Assembly (NCBI RefSeq): GCF_014640635.1
Contig: NZ_BMHI01000003.1
Span: 645,500-709,499, forward strand
From: Flexivirga endophytica
Lineage (GTDB): Bacteria; Actinomycetota; Actinomycetes; Actinomycetales; Dermatophilaceae
Length of the DNA stretch: 64,000 nt
Direction of reading: 5' to 3'
Shown: one piece after another, positions 43,321 through 51,554 of the stretch
Numbering within the stretch: the stretch's first letter is position 1
Layout of the letters: the number at the start of each line of letters is the position of its first letter
Notes under the pieces: model-generated
Seen by the model: only the letters and a program-made list of their open reading frames with translations
What the model was told of the DNA's origin: nothing
Databases searched by the model: none
Translations under genes and position numbers: made by a program

Positions 43321-43920
43321 GTGGAGATCACCGATCCGGTCATGGTCCGATCGCTGGTGCGCGATGAAGCTGCCACCTATCTCGCGCCGTTCCTACACGA
43401 TGACCACTCGGTCGGCGAGGCGGCCGAGCTGCTGCACCTGTCCCTGTCCAAGGTGCACTACTGGGTGCGCAGCCTGTATGACGCAGGGCTGCTCGAGGTG
43501 GTCGCAGAGACGCGACGCAAGGGGCGGTCGATCAAGCGATATCAAGCAATAGCAACAGAATTCGTCGTTCCGGCCGAGGTCCTCCCCAGCGGGCACTTCG
43601 AGCGGGTGATGCGGCGATCCAACGCAGAGATGACCGAGGCGCTCGTCGCGGCAGCACCGGAGTGGGTGCTCGCGGGAGACTTCCGGATCCACGCCTCCTC
43701 GCCGACACGGGGCACCCAGGACCGCGTCCAGCGCGCGAGTGCTGATCGTGGCGATGTGACTCACCAGAGCATGTGGATGGTGCGGATCTCCGAGGAGGAG
43801 GCTCGCGAACTCGCCGCGGCACTCAACGCGCTCCGTGACCGCTGGATCGCGCGGAGCAAGGACGAGTCCGACCTCACGCCATACCAAGTGAGCGTCGCGC
43901 TGGCGCCGATGCCGGACTGA
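43321..43920 (+). CDS. winged-helix (ArsR-like) transcriptional regulator
   Basis: 199 aa. The N-terminal winged helix reads SVGEAAELLHLSLSKVHYWVRSLYDAGLLEVV with wing KGRSIKRYQA, as in ArsR/HTH_20 proteins. The C-terminal half (~85-199) is a helical domain with FERVMRRSNAEMTEAL and ISEEEARELAAALNALRDRW, probably dimerisation or ligand binding; no Cys metal site. GTG 43321 is preceded by a −10-like element only, so the mRNA is likely leaderless. Divergent from the ABC exporter pair, its likely target. The last 47 bp overlap the convergent DUF3995-like gene. Confidence 0.87.
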   Translation: MEITDPVMVRSLVRDEAATYLAPFLHDDHSVGEAAELLHLSLSKVHYWVRSLYDAGLLEVVAETRRKGRSIKRYQAIATEFVVPAEVLPSGHFERVMRRSNAEMTEALVAAAPEWVLAGDFRIHASSPTRGTQDRVQRASADRGDVTHQSMWMVRISEEEARELAAALNALRDRWIARSKDESDLTPYQVSVALAPMPD

Positions 43921-44317
43921 GGCGTCGCGTTCCTGCCCACAGCAGCAGTCCGGCGACTCCGGCGACCGTGAACCACACGTCGGCGCCGAAGCCCACCACG
44001 TCGTAGGTCCCGCCGAAGACGTCGAAGACGACGGCCGGTGCGCCACGCAGCAACGCACCGATCGCAGCCACGCGGGTCACCCGCCGCAAGGTGGGCACCG
44101 ACCGCCCCGACACCAGCAGCAGCGCGCCGGCCGCCGCGCCATACATCAACAGGCCGGCAATCACGTCGTAGGCGAGGAACCACGGCCGATCGAAGATCGG
44201 GCCGAAGGAGTCGTCCAGTCCGCCGCGCCAACCGCAGGCCCAGGCGATGTGGACGCAGGCGAACCCGAAGGTCCATGCCGCCAGGGAGTTTCCGAGAATT
44301 CGAGTTCGTTGTGACAT
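43874..44317 (-). CDS. four-helix membrane protein (DUF3995-like)
   Basis: 147 aa with four hydrophobic segments (for example AAWTFGFACVHIAWACGW, AYDVIAGLLMYGAAAGALLLV, VWFTVAGVAGLLLWAG). The first segment with HIAWACGWRGGLD resembles DUF3995 proteins, which begin with a similar His-Trp-Gly pattern; function unknown. Small integral membrane protein, no partner in an operon. Its 3' end runs 47 bp into the regulator gene on the other strand, the largest antisense overlap in the window. Confidence 0.78.
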   Translation of the reverse strand: MSQRTRILGNSLAAWTFGFACVHIAWACGWRGGLDDSFGPIFDRPWFLAYDVIAGLLMYGAAAGALLLVSGRSVPTLRRVTRVAAIGALLRGAPAVVFDVFGGTYDVVGFGADVWFTVAGVAGLLLWAGTRRLSPASAPARRSLGMA

Positions 44318-44354
44318 GCCACTGAACGTATGGCGCTGGCCGCTCGCCGCTCAC

Positions 44355-44400
44355 CCTCGCGCGGGCCAAACATTTCCCTCCCGCGGGGGAAACCGCGAGG
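44355..44400 (-). terminator. nested hairpin after the SpoU methyltransferase gene
   Basis: Outer arms CCTCGCG (44355-44361) and CGCGAGG (44394-44400) enclose TTTCCC (44373-44378) and GGGAAA (44387-44392) around a CCGCGG core. It begins right at the stop of the leftward methyltransferase gene. No U-tract. Confidence 0.5.
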
Positions 44401-45204
44401 TCAGGGCAGGCGCTGCTGAAGTGCTTCGTGCAGCACGACCGAGCCCGCGACCGCGGCGTTGAGCGAGCTGGCCGAGCCGACCATGGGGATGCTGATCAGC
44501 CGGTCACACGCCTCGCGCCAGGCACGGCTCATCCCACGGGTCTCGTTGCCGACGACCAGCACGGTCGGGCCGGTGAGATCGACCTTCCGCAGGTCGGTCT
44601 CGCCACCTTCATCGGTGCCGAACACTGTGTAGTGGGTGCCGGATTCGCGTTGCTGCCCGACCCAGCCGATGACATCGGCCGCTGCGGGGACGCGCACCGT
44701 CGGCACTGCGAAGGTGGAGCCGGTGGACGCGCGCACCGCACGTGGGTCATAGGGATCGGCGGCGTGACCCGCGACGATCAGTCCGGTGCCGTCGAACGCG
44801 TCGAGCGATCGCGTCAGAGTGCCGATGTTGCCCGGCCCCGACGGCCGGTCGAAGACGACGATCAACGGCGTCGACTTCGGCGAGGCGAGCCGGTCGAGGT
44901 CGTCCGGGGGCATCCGGACCAGCGCCACCAGCTCCGGGGGCTCCTCGGTGTCGCGCTCCGCCAGCTCGGCCAGCAGCTCGTCGGCGAGCTCATAACGTTG
45001 CCCGGGCGCGGTGCGCCATACGTCCTCGGCCCATCGTGTCGGTCGTGCATCCACCGGTCGCAGCAGGGTGGTGAAGTCCCAATCATGCTCCAACGCAAGG
45101 GATATCGGCCGCACACCCTGGACGATGAACTCACCGGCCCGGTGCCGTTTCGTGCGGTTGCCGAGCAGCGCCTGCCACTGCTGGAAGGTCGCGTTGCGAC
45201 TCAT
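44401..45204 (-). CDS. SpoU/TrmH-family RNA 2'-O-ribose methyltransferase
   Basis: 267 aa. All three SPOUT motifs are visible: motif I GPGNIGTLTRSLDAFDG with the conserved Asn and Arg, motif II VLVVGNETRGMS, and motif III ISIPMVGSASSLNAAVAGSVVLHEA. The N-terminal ~100 residues (TKRHRAGEFIVQGVRPI) form the substrate-binding domain typical of 23S rRNA methyltransferases of this family. SAM-dependent; target RNA position unknown. Start uncertain between ATG 45204 and GTG 45216/45219, none with a strong SD. A repeat element lies in the 110-bp divergent space upstream. Confidence 0.9.
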   Translation of the reverse strand: MSRNATFQQWQALLGNRTKRHRAGEFIVQGVRPISLALEHDWDFTTLLRPVDARPTRWAEDVWRTAPGQRYELADELLAELAERDTEEPPELVALVRMPPDDLDRLASPKSTPLIVVFDRPSGPGNIGTLTRSLDAFDGTGLIVAGHAADPYDPRAVRASTGSTFAVPTVRVPAAADVIGWVGQQRESGTHYTVFGTDEGGETDLRKVDLTGPTVLVVGNETRGMSRAWREACDRLISIPMVGSASSLNAAVAGSVVLHEALQQRLP

Positions 45205-45240
45205 GATCTGTTGCACCACGGGTCCATCCTGCCTGTGCGC

Positions 45241-45292
45241 GGTCTCGATACAAATCGTTCCTCCGCTTCGCTCCCCACGATTCACTCGACCC
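45241..45292. repeat. REP-like element in divergent promoter region
   Basis: Starts with GGTCTCGATAC (45241-45251), contains CTCCGCTTCGCTCC and ends CACTCGACCC. It has the same core as the palindrome inside the ABC exporter gene. It fills most of the space between the SpoU methyltransferase and the SAM methyltransferase starts. Confidence 0.75.
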
Positions 45293-45314
45293 GCATGAGT
45301 GAGATGGTGGGCGG

Positions 45315-45986
45315 ATGAGCCAGACATCCTCTGCAGACGACCATGCCCAGGACCTCGCGGCTGAGTCGCTCGCCGGCGGCAGTCCGACCGCCTGGTTCGA
45401 GGAGCTGTATGACGCCGCTGGTCGCGGCGAGGCAGAGGTGCCGTGGGACCGCGGTGCGCCGCACCCGCTGCTCAGTGAGTGGTTCGCGCAGCATCCGGAG
45501 GAGGCGACGGGACACGGCCGGACGGCGATCGTGCCCGGCGTCGGTCCAGGGCATGACTCGGAACTGTTGGCGTCATTGGGTTTTCGGACCACTGCGTTCG
45601 ACGTCGCCCCGACCGCGATCGACCAAGTGCTCGCCGCGCACTTGGACAGCCCGGTCGACTACCGGGTGGCCGATCTCTTCGAGCTTCCGGCGGCGTGGCG
45701 CGGCGCCTTCGACCTGGTCGTCGAGTCGATGACGGTGCAGTCGATGCCGCGGGACGTGCGCGAGGCGGCGACCCTTGCCGTCCGGTCGCTCGCCGCGCCG
45801 GGTGGCGTGCTGCTGGTCATCGGCGGCGTGCTGCCGGCGGACCACGACCTCGCAGAAGGCCCGCCGTGGCGACTGACGCGGCAGGAGATCGAGGCGTTCG
45901 GCGCGGACGGACTGGCACTGCAGGGGATCGACGTGGACCGCGAGGGGAACCGCTACCGGGCGGAGTTCAGGCGCGCCAGACGCTGA
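45315..45986 (+). CDS. class I SAM-dependent methyltransferase
   Basis: 223 aa. The SAM-binding region is AIVPGVGPGHDSELLASLGFRTTAFDVAPTAID, a variant of motif I with G-x-G-P-G-H as in thiopurine-methyltransferase-like enzymes. DLVVESMTVQSMP is motif IV, and APGGVLLVIGGVLP the later strand. The substrate is a small molecule by family analogy; not determinable. ATG 45315. The last 20 bp overlap the convergent permease-ATPase gene. Confidence 0.87.
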   Translation: MSQTSSADDHAQDLAAESLAGGSPTAWFEELYDAAGRGEAEVPWDRGAPHPLLSEWFAQHPEEATGHGRTAIVPGVGPGHDSELLASLGFRTTAFDVAPTAIDQVLAAHLDSPVDYRVADLFELPAAWRGAFDLVVESMTVQSMPRDVREAATLAVRSLAAPGGVLLVIGGVLPADHDLAEGPPWRLTRQEIEAFGADGLALQGIDVDREGNRYRAEFRRARR

Positions 45987-47784
45987 CCGTCGCGGGGTCG
46001 ATGTGCACCCGCGCGACATCGCCGGCCACGTGCCCGTCGCGGCGTGAGATCAGTTGGTGCGCCTGCAGATCCAGGCCATCGGGCCATTGCACCTCGAGCC
46101 GTAGCTCACTGCCCAGGTCGGCGACGTCGGCGACCGTCACCTCGTGCTCACCGGCGTGACCGACGACCACGCACTCCGGCCGCACGCACCAGGTGACCGG
46201 TGTCCCGGTCGGCAGCTCGGACGCGGTCGCGATGTGCGCGCCGTCCGCGATGAGAACGCCGTCCGCGGCCATTTCGCCGCGCCGTACGTTGACCAGGCCG
46301 AGCAGCCGCGCCACCCGCGGGCTCGCCGGTGCGTCGAAAACCTCGCGCACGGTCCCCGCCTGCGCCACCCGGCCCTGGTCGATCACCACAAGTTCGTCGG
46401 CGAGCATCGCCGCCTCCACCGGGTCGTGGGTCACCAGCACCGTGGCCAGGGAATCGCGCCGCTGCAGCCGCCGCAGCAGCGCCGTCAGTTCCTGGCGCAC
46501 TGGGGAGTCCAACGCGGAGAACGGCTCGTCGAGCAGCAGCAGGCGCGGTGAGCCGGCCAGCGCCGCGGCAAGCACCACCCGCTGCCGTTGCCCGCCGGAC
46601 AGCTCCTGCGGCAACCGGTCCTGCAGGCCGTGCAGCTGCAGGCGTTCCAGCCACCAGGCAGCGACACCGGGGTCGGCGTGCGTGCCGAATGTGGCCTGTT
46701 GCCATGCGGTCCGGTCGGGGAAGAGTCCGTGCAGCTGCGGGACGTAACCCAGGCGACGCTGCTCCACCGGGACGTCGTCGAGCCGGTCGTCGCCCAGACG
46801 CACTGCTCCGACACCGGAGCCGAGCAGACCCGCGAGTGACCGCAGCAGCAACGACTTCCCCGCTCCGGAGGCGCCCAGCACCGCGATGCGTGGGCTGTGC
46901 GCGGCGTGCGCCACCTGCAGGTGGAACCCACCCACCTGGGTGTCGATCTCGAAACTGACCGGCCGCGCGTCGATCGCCGACGGCGCAACGGGTTCCACCG
47001 CCGGCGCCTCCCGGCGCAGCCGCGTCCGCAGTGCTCGCGGCATCCGGAACCCGGCCAGCAAAAGCACAACCGCCGCCACCGCGAGCGCGACCGCGGTCGG
47101 CGCCTGGGTGGTCGGTATGCCGGTCGAGGAGAACTGCACGTAGGTGAAGACCGGCAAGGTGTAGGGATGGTAGGCGAGCAACACCGTGGCGCCATACTCA
47201 CCGAGCGCACGTAACCAGGTGAGCAGCAGCCCGGCGCGTATGGCGGGAGCGGCGATCCGCAGGTCGACCCGCACGAAGCGGGCCAGCCGGTGGTGCCCGA
47301 GAGTCGCGGCGACGTCATCGAGCTGCGGGTCCACCGCTTCGAAGGCCGAACGCGCGGCGATGATCAGAAACGGCGCCGCCACGAAGGTCTGGGCGATCAC
47401 CACGCCGGCGATGGACTCCGTCAGCCGACCGTCGAACAACTCGCCCAGCCAGGTGTAGGGGCCGACGACGTAGACCAGCACGATGCCGCTCATCACCGGC
47501 GGCAGCGCGAGCGGGAGCTGGACGAGCACGCCCGCGATCCGGTGCAGCAGACCCTGCGAGTGCGCCAGCCAGTGCGCGAGCGGGATGCCGAGGATCGCGA
47601 CGATCGATGCGCTGATGGTTGCGCTGATGCCCGACGTGCGCGCTGCGTCGATCAGACCGGACTCGCCGAAGCCTCGTTGGTCGGAGCCGGCCAGCCGGAT
47701 CAGGAAGGCGACGACGGGGACCGCGAGGTAGAGGGCGAGCAACGCCCCCAACAGTGCGAGCGGCCCGCTCCGTCGACTGCTCAC
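45967..47784 (-). CDS. fused molybdate-type ABC permease-ATPase (ModB-ModC)
   Basis: 605-aa single chain. Residues ~1-250 are a ModB-type permease with about six helices and the EAA loop EAVDPQLDDVAATLGHHRLARFVRV. An ATPase domain follows (~275-480): Walker A GASGAGKS, signature LSGGQRQRVVLAAAL, Walker B LLLLDEPFSALD. A TOBE/MOP-like domain closes the protein (~510-605). Permease and ATPase are separate chains in the textbook ModABC system, so the fusion is notable. The GTG start overlaps the stop of the binding-protein gene (GTGA at 47784). Imports molybdate or tungstate by family analogy; sulfate cannot be excluded. Confidence 0.9.
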   Translation of the reverse strand: MSSRRSGPLALLGALLALYLAVPVVAFLIRLAGSDQRGFGESGLIDAARTSGISATISASIVAILGIPLAHWLAHSQGLLHRIAGVLVQLPLALPPVMSGIVLVYVVGPYTWLGELFDGRLTESIAGVVIAQTFVAAPFLIIAARSAFEAVDPQLDDVAATLGHHRLARFVRVDLRIAAPAIRAGLLLTWLRALGEYGATVLLAYHPYTLPVFTYVQFSSTGIPTTQAPTAVALAVAAVVLLLAGFRMPRALRTRLRREAPAVEPVAPSAIDARPVSFEIDTQVGGFHLQVAHAAHSPRIAVLGASGAGKSLLLRSLAGLLGSGVGAVRLGDDRLDDVPVEQRRLGYVPQLHGLFPDRTAWQQATFGTHADPGVAAWWLERLQLHGLQDRLPQELSGGQRQRVVLAAALAGSPRLLLLDEPFSALDSPVRQELTALLRRLQRRDSLATVLVTHDPVEAAMLADELVVIDQGRVAQAGTVREVFDAPASPRVARLLGLVNVRRGEMAADGVLIADGAHIATASELPTGTPVTWCVRPECVVVGHAGEHEVTVADVADLGSELRLEVQWPDGLDLQAHQLISRRDGHVAGDVARVHIDPATVSVWRA

Positions 47785-48677
47785 GTGCCGGGGAGTGCCT
47801 TGCGGACCGCGTCCGGCACGCCGGTGCCGGTCACCTTCGGTGGGTTGACCAGCTCGAAACCATCGCGCTGCATCACCTTTCGGCCCTCAGCACCGAGGAG
47901 ATGCGCAATGAACGACTCTGCGCCGGCTCGGTTCGGAGCTCCCTTGACCACGGTCGCAGTGTAGGTGGCCTCGAGGTGCTGTCCGGCAAGCTGCACCGTC
48001 GGTATGCCGGCGAGCTTCGCCTCGCTGGAGTAGAAGAACCCGGCGTCCAACTGTCCGGACTGCAGATCGGCCACGAGGGTCTCCTCGGGAAAGATCGTCT
48101 TCTCGTTCTTCGCGATGTCGAGCAGCTTCGGGTGGTCCTTGCCCGCCGCGAGCAACGCCTTGTGCGCGAGCTTGCCCTTGGGGTCGGCCTTCGGATCGGT
48201 GCTGCCGATGCGGAAGCCGGGCAGCGCGATGACGTCATACCAGGGGCCGGCCTTGATCTTGTCCGCGAACTTGCTCTTGCCGTTGTAGCCGAGCACCAGC
48301 GGCGAGGTCGCGTAGGTGACGTACCACTGCACCCAGTCGCCGTTCTTCGAACCCATCAGCTCGGCGTCGGCATCGGGGCTGGCGCTGATGAAGACGTCCG
48401 CCTTGCGGACCTTGCCCTTGATCTGGGCGGCGAGGGCGGTCGAGCCGGCCGAGAACCCCTGGAAGCCATAGCCCGTCGCCTTCTCGTATGCCGGGCCGAG
48501 CTGCTTCTCCATCAGGGTGACCAGTGAGCCCGCGTAGAGGACGTTGACCTTGCCGGAGCCGGTGTCGCCGGATCCGGATGTCCCGGAGCCGCCCTTCGAC
48601 GAGCCGCAGGCGGCCAGACCGGCGGCACCGCCCACCAGTCCGAGGGCGAGCAGGCCACGACGCGAGAGGTCACTCAT
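47781..48677 (-). CDS. molybdate/tungstate-type binding lipoprotein
   Basis: 298 aa. It starts with a twin-Arg-like SRRGLLALGLVGGAAGLAACG, so Tat export followed by lipidation at Cys24 is plausible. The mature part VNVLYAGSLVTLMEK and FSAGSTALAAQI, then KADVFISASPDADAEL, resembles the ModA/WtpA anion-binding group. First gene of a two-gene operon, coupled to the fused permease-ATPase. The upstream region to the PadR gene (154 bp) is almost filled by a REP-like repeat pair. Confidence 0.9.
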   Translation of the reverse strand: MSDLSRRGLLALGLVGGAAGLAACGSSKGGSGTSGSGDTGSGKVNVLYAGSLVTLMEKQLGPAYEKATGYGFQGFSAGSTALAAQIKGKVRKADVFISASPDADAELMGSKNGDWVQWYVTYATSPLVLGYNGKSKFADKIKAGPWYDVIALPGFRIGSTDPKADPKGKLAHKALLAAGKDHPKLLDIAKNEKTIFPEETLVADLQSGQLDAGFFYSSEAKLAGIPTVQLAGQHLEATYTATVVKGAPNRAGAESFIAHLLGAEGRKVMQRDGFELVNPPKVTGTGVPDAVRKALPGT

Positions 48678-48731
48678 GGGTCACGAAGCTAGCAGGCAAC
48701 TAGTCGCAGTGTTACTAGTTGCGTGCATGCC

Positions 48732-48833
48732 GGTCGAGGAGGCGAGCCCAGCGGGGCGAGCCGTATCGAGACCCGGCACCCACGCACTTGATCTCGATAC
48801 ACCTCCTCCGCTTCGCTCCCCCGGCACTCGATC
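48732..48833. repeat. inverted pair of REP-like elements
   Basis: Two copies facing each other: one ending GTATCGAGACC (48762-48772) preceded by a Gly/Cys-codon-like GC stretch, and one starting GATCTCGATAC (48790-48800) followed by CTCCGCTTCGCTCC. The pair lies between the binding-lipoprotein start and the PadR stop, overlapping the last two bases of the PadR gene. Confidence 0.75.
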
Positions 48834-49383
48834 AGCGTTCGGTGATCGCCGTGAGGAAGTCGAGGATCGCCTGCGTCGAACTCACCCGCCACAGCGCCAG
48901 GGTGTGCTCGAAGCTGCCGGGGTCGGTCGACTGCACCGCGGCACGGAGGCCGGCGAGCCGATCGGTGAAGACGTCGCGCTGCGCGGCGATCAGGGCCGTG
49001 GCGTCGCGGTCACTGCGGTCCAGCAGTGCGAGCTTCAGCAGCAGCGCCGAACGAGCCTCCCGCGGCCGCAGGACCGGTTCGTCGAGCCAGCGGTGCAAGC
49101 GGCGGCGTCCGGCAGCGGTGGCTTCGACGAGGGTGCGATCCGGGCCGGGTCCGTCGGTCTCGACGCCGACCGACCGCACCAACCCCGCGTCCGTCAGCCG
49201 GCTGATCTCGCGGTAGACGACCGGGCGCGGGATCCGCCATACACGACCCAGCTCGCCGTCCGTTGCGAAGAGCACGGCCACGGCGAAACCATGCGTCCGT
49301 CCTTCGGACACGACGCCGAGCACCCCGAGCCCGGCGGTGCTGATCGAGGGGGATGCCGTCTCGCTTCGGTGGCTGCTCGGCAT
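48832..49383 (-). CDS. PadR-like winged-helix regulator
   Basis: 183 aa. The winged helix covers ~15-95: GLGVLGVVSEGRTHGFAVAVLFA, RVWRIPRPVVYREISRLTDAGLVRSVG and the wing TLVEATAAGRRRLHRWL. A C-terminal helical dimerisation part (~100-183, ALLLKLALLDRSDRDATALI) is of PadR type. It sits upstream of the molybdate-type transporter on the same strand, so it may control that operon, but the repeat pair between them makes the link weak. Ligand unknown. Confidence 0.87.
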   Translation of the reverse strand: MPSSHRSETASPSISTAGLGVLGVVSEGRTHGFAVAVLFATDGELGRVWRIPRPVVYREISRLTDAGLVRSVGVETDGPGPDRTLVEATAAGRRRLHRWLDEPVLRPREARSALLLKLALLDRSDRDATALIAAQRDVFTDRLAGLRAAVQSTDPGSFEHTLALWRVSSTQAILDFLTAITER

Positions 49384-49520
49384 GCGATTCAGGATACGTC
49401 CAGCGGCCGTTCAACGGCGTCGTCCGACCCCGGCGAACTTACCAACGCATTACCAAAGCATTGCGAATTCGAAGGCATGGCAACGGCGTACGCACACTGG
49501 CGGGGTGGGAGGATGGATCG

Positions 49521-50144
49521 GTGACACAAATCGCCCGCGCCGACGGATCCTCCGCTGCCCGCCCGGAAGACGACGTCCATCAGGGCCGTCGTCGCGATCT
49601 CGCCGTCGCCGCACTGCACACGTGGAGCGAATACGGTTATTCACACGTGTCGGTGCGCAACGTCGCTCGGCGGACCCGCTTCTCGCACGGCATGGTGCAC
49701 TACTACTTCAACAGCAAGGATGCGCTGGTCGCCGAGTGCGTGCGGATCATCCGCGAGTCCGAGATCTTCTCGGCCGATGAGCCGAATCCCGCTGGGGTGA
49801 CAGCCTATTCGAAATTCGTGGCGGATGCGTTGTGCACCAGCTTCCGCAAGAACCGGCGCCTGCACCGGATTCGCTTCGACCTGCGCAACCAAAGCCAGTT
49901 CGAGCCGTCACTGCGTGGGTATGCCGACGAGATCGAGGCGGCATACGACGCGGCCAAGGATGCGGTCCGCCGGCGATACGAGTCGCTCGGCTGGTCCTTC
50001 GACCCGCCCTTCGACCTGCTCGCAGCGCAGGTCGACGCGCTCCGGGAGCGTGCCGTGCGGGACGAGCTGCTGGGAGCCGACCTCGACGACACGGTGCACC
50101 GGCTGCACGCCGACCTGCTGAAGGTGCTGCCGAAGCAGCCCTGA
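49521..50144 (+). CDS. TetR-family transcriptional regulator
   Basis: 207 aa. HTH at ~22-70: GRRRDLAVAALHTWSEYGYSHVSVRNVARRTRFSHGMVHYYFNSKDAL. The C-terminal domain (~80-200) is helical, with RNQSQFEPSLRGYADEIEAAYDAAKDAV, typical of the BetI/TetR_C_6 type. GTG 49521 is preceded by GGAGG at nine bases. Convergent with a flavoprotein gene (6 bp between stops) and divergent from the PadR gene across 137 bp. The target is not clear. Confidence 0.9.
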   Translation: MTQIARADGSSAARPEDDVHQGRRRDLAVAALHTWSEYGYSHVSVRNVARRTRFSHGMVHYYFNSKDALVAECVRIIRESEIFSADEPNPAGVTAYSKFVADALCTSFRKNRRLHRIRFDLRNQSQFEPSLRGYADEIEAAYDAAKDAVRRRYESLGWSFDPPFDLLAAQVDALRERAVRDELLGADLDDTVHRLHADLLKVLPKQP

Positions 50145-50150
50145 CCGCGG

Positions 50151-51356
50151 TCAGCCGGCCGAGATCGCGCCCTTGAGCCCGTCGCGGCTCAGCTTGCCGT
50201 CGCGGGACTTCGCGATGACGTCGCGTGCCTTGTCGGTGGAGTCCCAGACGTTCCAGAGCAACACGCCCTGGACCTTGTCGTCCTCGAGGTAGTAGACGAC
50301 GGCGGCGCTGCGGTCGTCCTTCCACTCCTCGACGGTGTCCAGCTTCGAGTCGAGCCGGCCGACCGCCTCGTAGCCGAAGTCGAACAGGTCGGACCAGAAG
50401 ATCGGCGTGTAGTCGTAGACCTCGTCCGCGCCGGCCATGTTGCGGCCGGCCTTCTTGCCCATCGCTTCCGCGTTGTCGACGTGCTCCACGCGACGCCGGC
50501 CGAGCAGCGAGTCCTCGTAGTTGGCGACGTCGCCGGCGGCATACACATCGGGTGCGGAGGTGAGCAGGTGGTCGTCGACGACGACACCGTTGTCGTTGGT
50601 GATGCCGGCGGCCTCGGCCAGGTCGACGTTGGGCGCGACGCCGATGCCGACGACGACTGCGCCCGCTTCGACGGACGTGCCGTCCCCGACCTCGATGGCG
50701 ACCCGGTCGTCGGCGAGCTTTCCGGCAGCCACCGTCTCACCGGTGAGCAGCCGAACCCCGCGGTCGGCGAACTCCTTGGTGACCAACTCGGCGATCGACT
50801 TCGGGAAGAGGCGCTGCTGCACCAGCTGCTCGTCGAAGATCATGGTGACCTTCGCGCCGTTCTGGGTGAGCGCCGAGGTGATCTCGGCACCGATGTAACC
50901 GCCGCCGACCGTGGTGACCGGGGTGTCCTCGCCGGCCAGGTCGCGCAGCCGGCGGTAGTCCGCGGCGGTGCGGTAGTAGATGACCCGGTCGGTGTCGGGC
51001 AGGTCCAGCATGCGCGGGCTCGAGCCGGTCGCGAGCAGCAACTTGCCGTAGGTGACCGTGGCTCCGCCTTGCACCGTGACCGTGTGGGCGGCGGGATCGA
51101 TGGCGGTCACCGGGCTCGAGGTTTCCAGGTCGACCTGCTGCCCGTCGAGGAGGAGCGTCTTCTCCAGCGTGGCTTCCTTGTCGAGCCAGAGCTTCTTGGA
51201 CAGATCGGGTCGGTAGACCGGGCCGTCGGGTTCGGCGCCGAGCACCAGCACCGAGCCGCTCTCGTCGACCTCCCGGATCCCGCCCACCGCGGAAGCGGCC
51301 GCGACGCCACCGCCGACGATGACGTAGTCGTAGTTCTTACCGTCCAGATCTGACAT
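50151..51356 (-). CDS. FAD/NAD(P)-dependent ferredoxin (rubredoxin) reductase-like flavoprotein
   Basis: 401 aa, pyridine-nucleotide-disulfide oxidoreductase class without the redox-active Cys pair. The FAD motif is YVIVGGGVAAASAVGG, the NAD(P)H motif VTTVGGGYIGAEI and the second FAD motif APDVYAAGDVANYED. A C-terminal reductase dimerisation domain follows (~310-401). Related enzymes reduce ferredoxins or P450 redox partners; AIF-like proteins are the alternative. No ferredoxin gene is adjacent. AGGAG precedes the ATG at 51356. Confidence 0.9.
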   Translation of the reverse strand: MSDLDGKNYDYVIVGGGVAAASAVGGIREVDESGSVLVLGAEPDGPVYRPDLSKKLWLDKEATLEKTLLLDGQQVDLETSSPVTAIDPAAHTVTVQGGATVTYGKLLLATGSSPRMLDLPDTDRVIYYRTAADYRRLRDLAGEDTPVTTVGGGYIGAEITSALTQNGAKVTMIFDEQLVQQRLFPKSIAELVTKEFADRGVRLLTGETVAAGKLADDRVAIEVGDGTSVEAGAVVVGIGVAPNVDLAEAAGITNDNGVVVDDHLLTSAPDVYAAGDVANYEDSLLGRRRVEHVDNAEAMGKKAGRNMAGADEVYDYTPIFWSDLFDFGYEAVGRLDSKLDTVEEWKDDRSAAVVYYLEDDKVQGVLLWNVWDSTDKARDVIAKSRDGKLSRDGLKGAISAG

Positions 51357-51554
51357 GACTCTCCTGTGCTCGTGCGTGCCTCGCCTTGCTGCGCCGGTCT
51401 CTCGATCGTATGACGCAGGCCACTGCTGGGGACAGGGGCAGTTCAAACGGTGGGCTATTCCCGATATCTGCTGTGAATTTTCTTACCGGGCAACGAAATC
51501 CGTTGGTTATCCGTTGGTTTTGCGGCATACAACAGCAGGTCTATCGTCTTTGGT

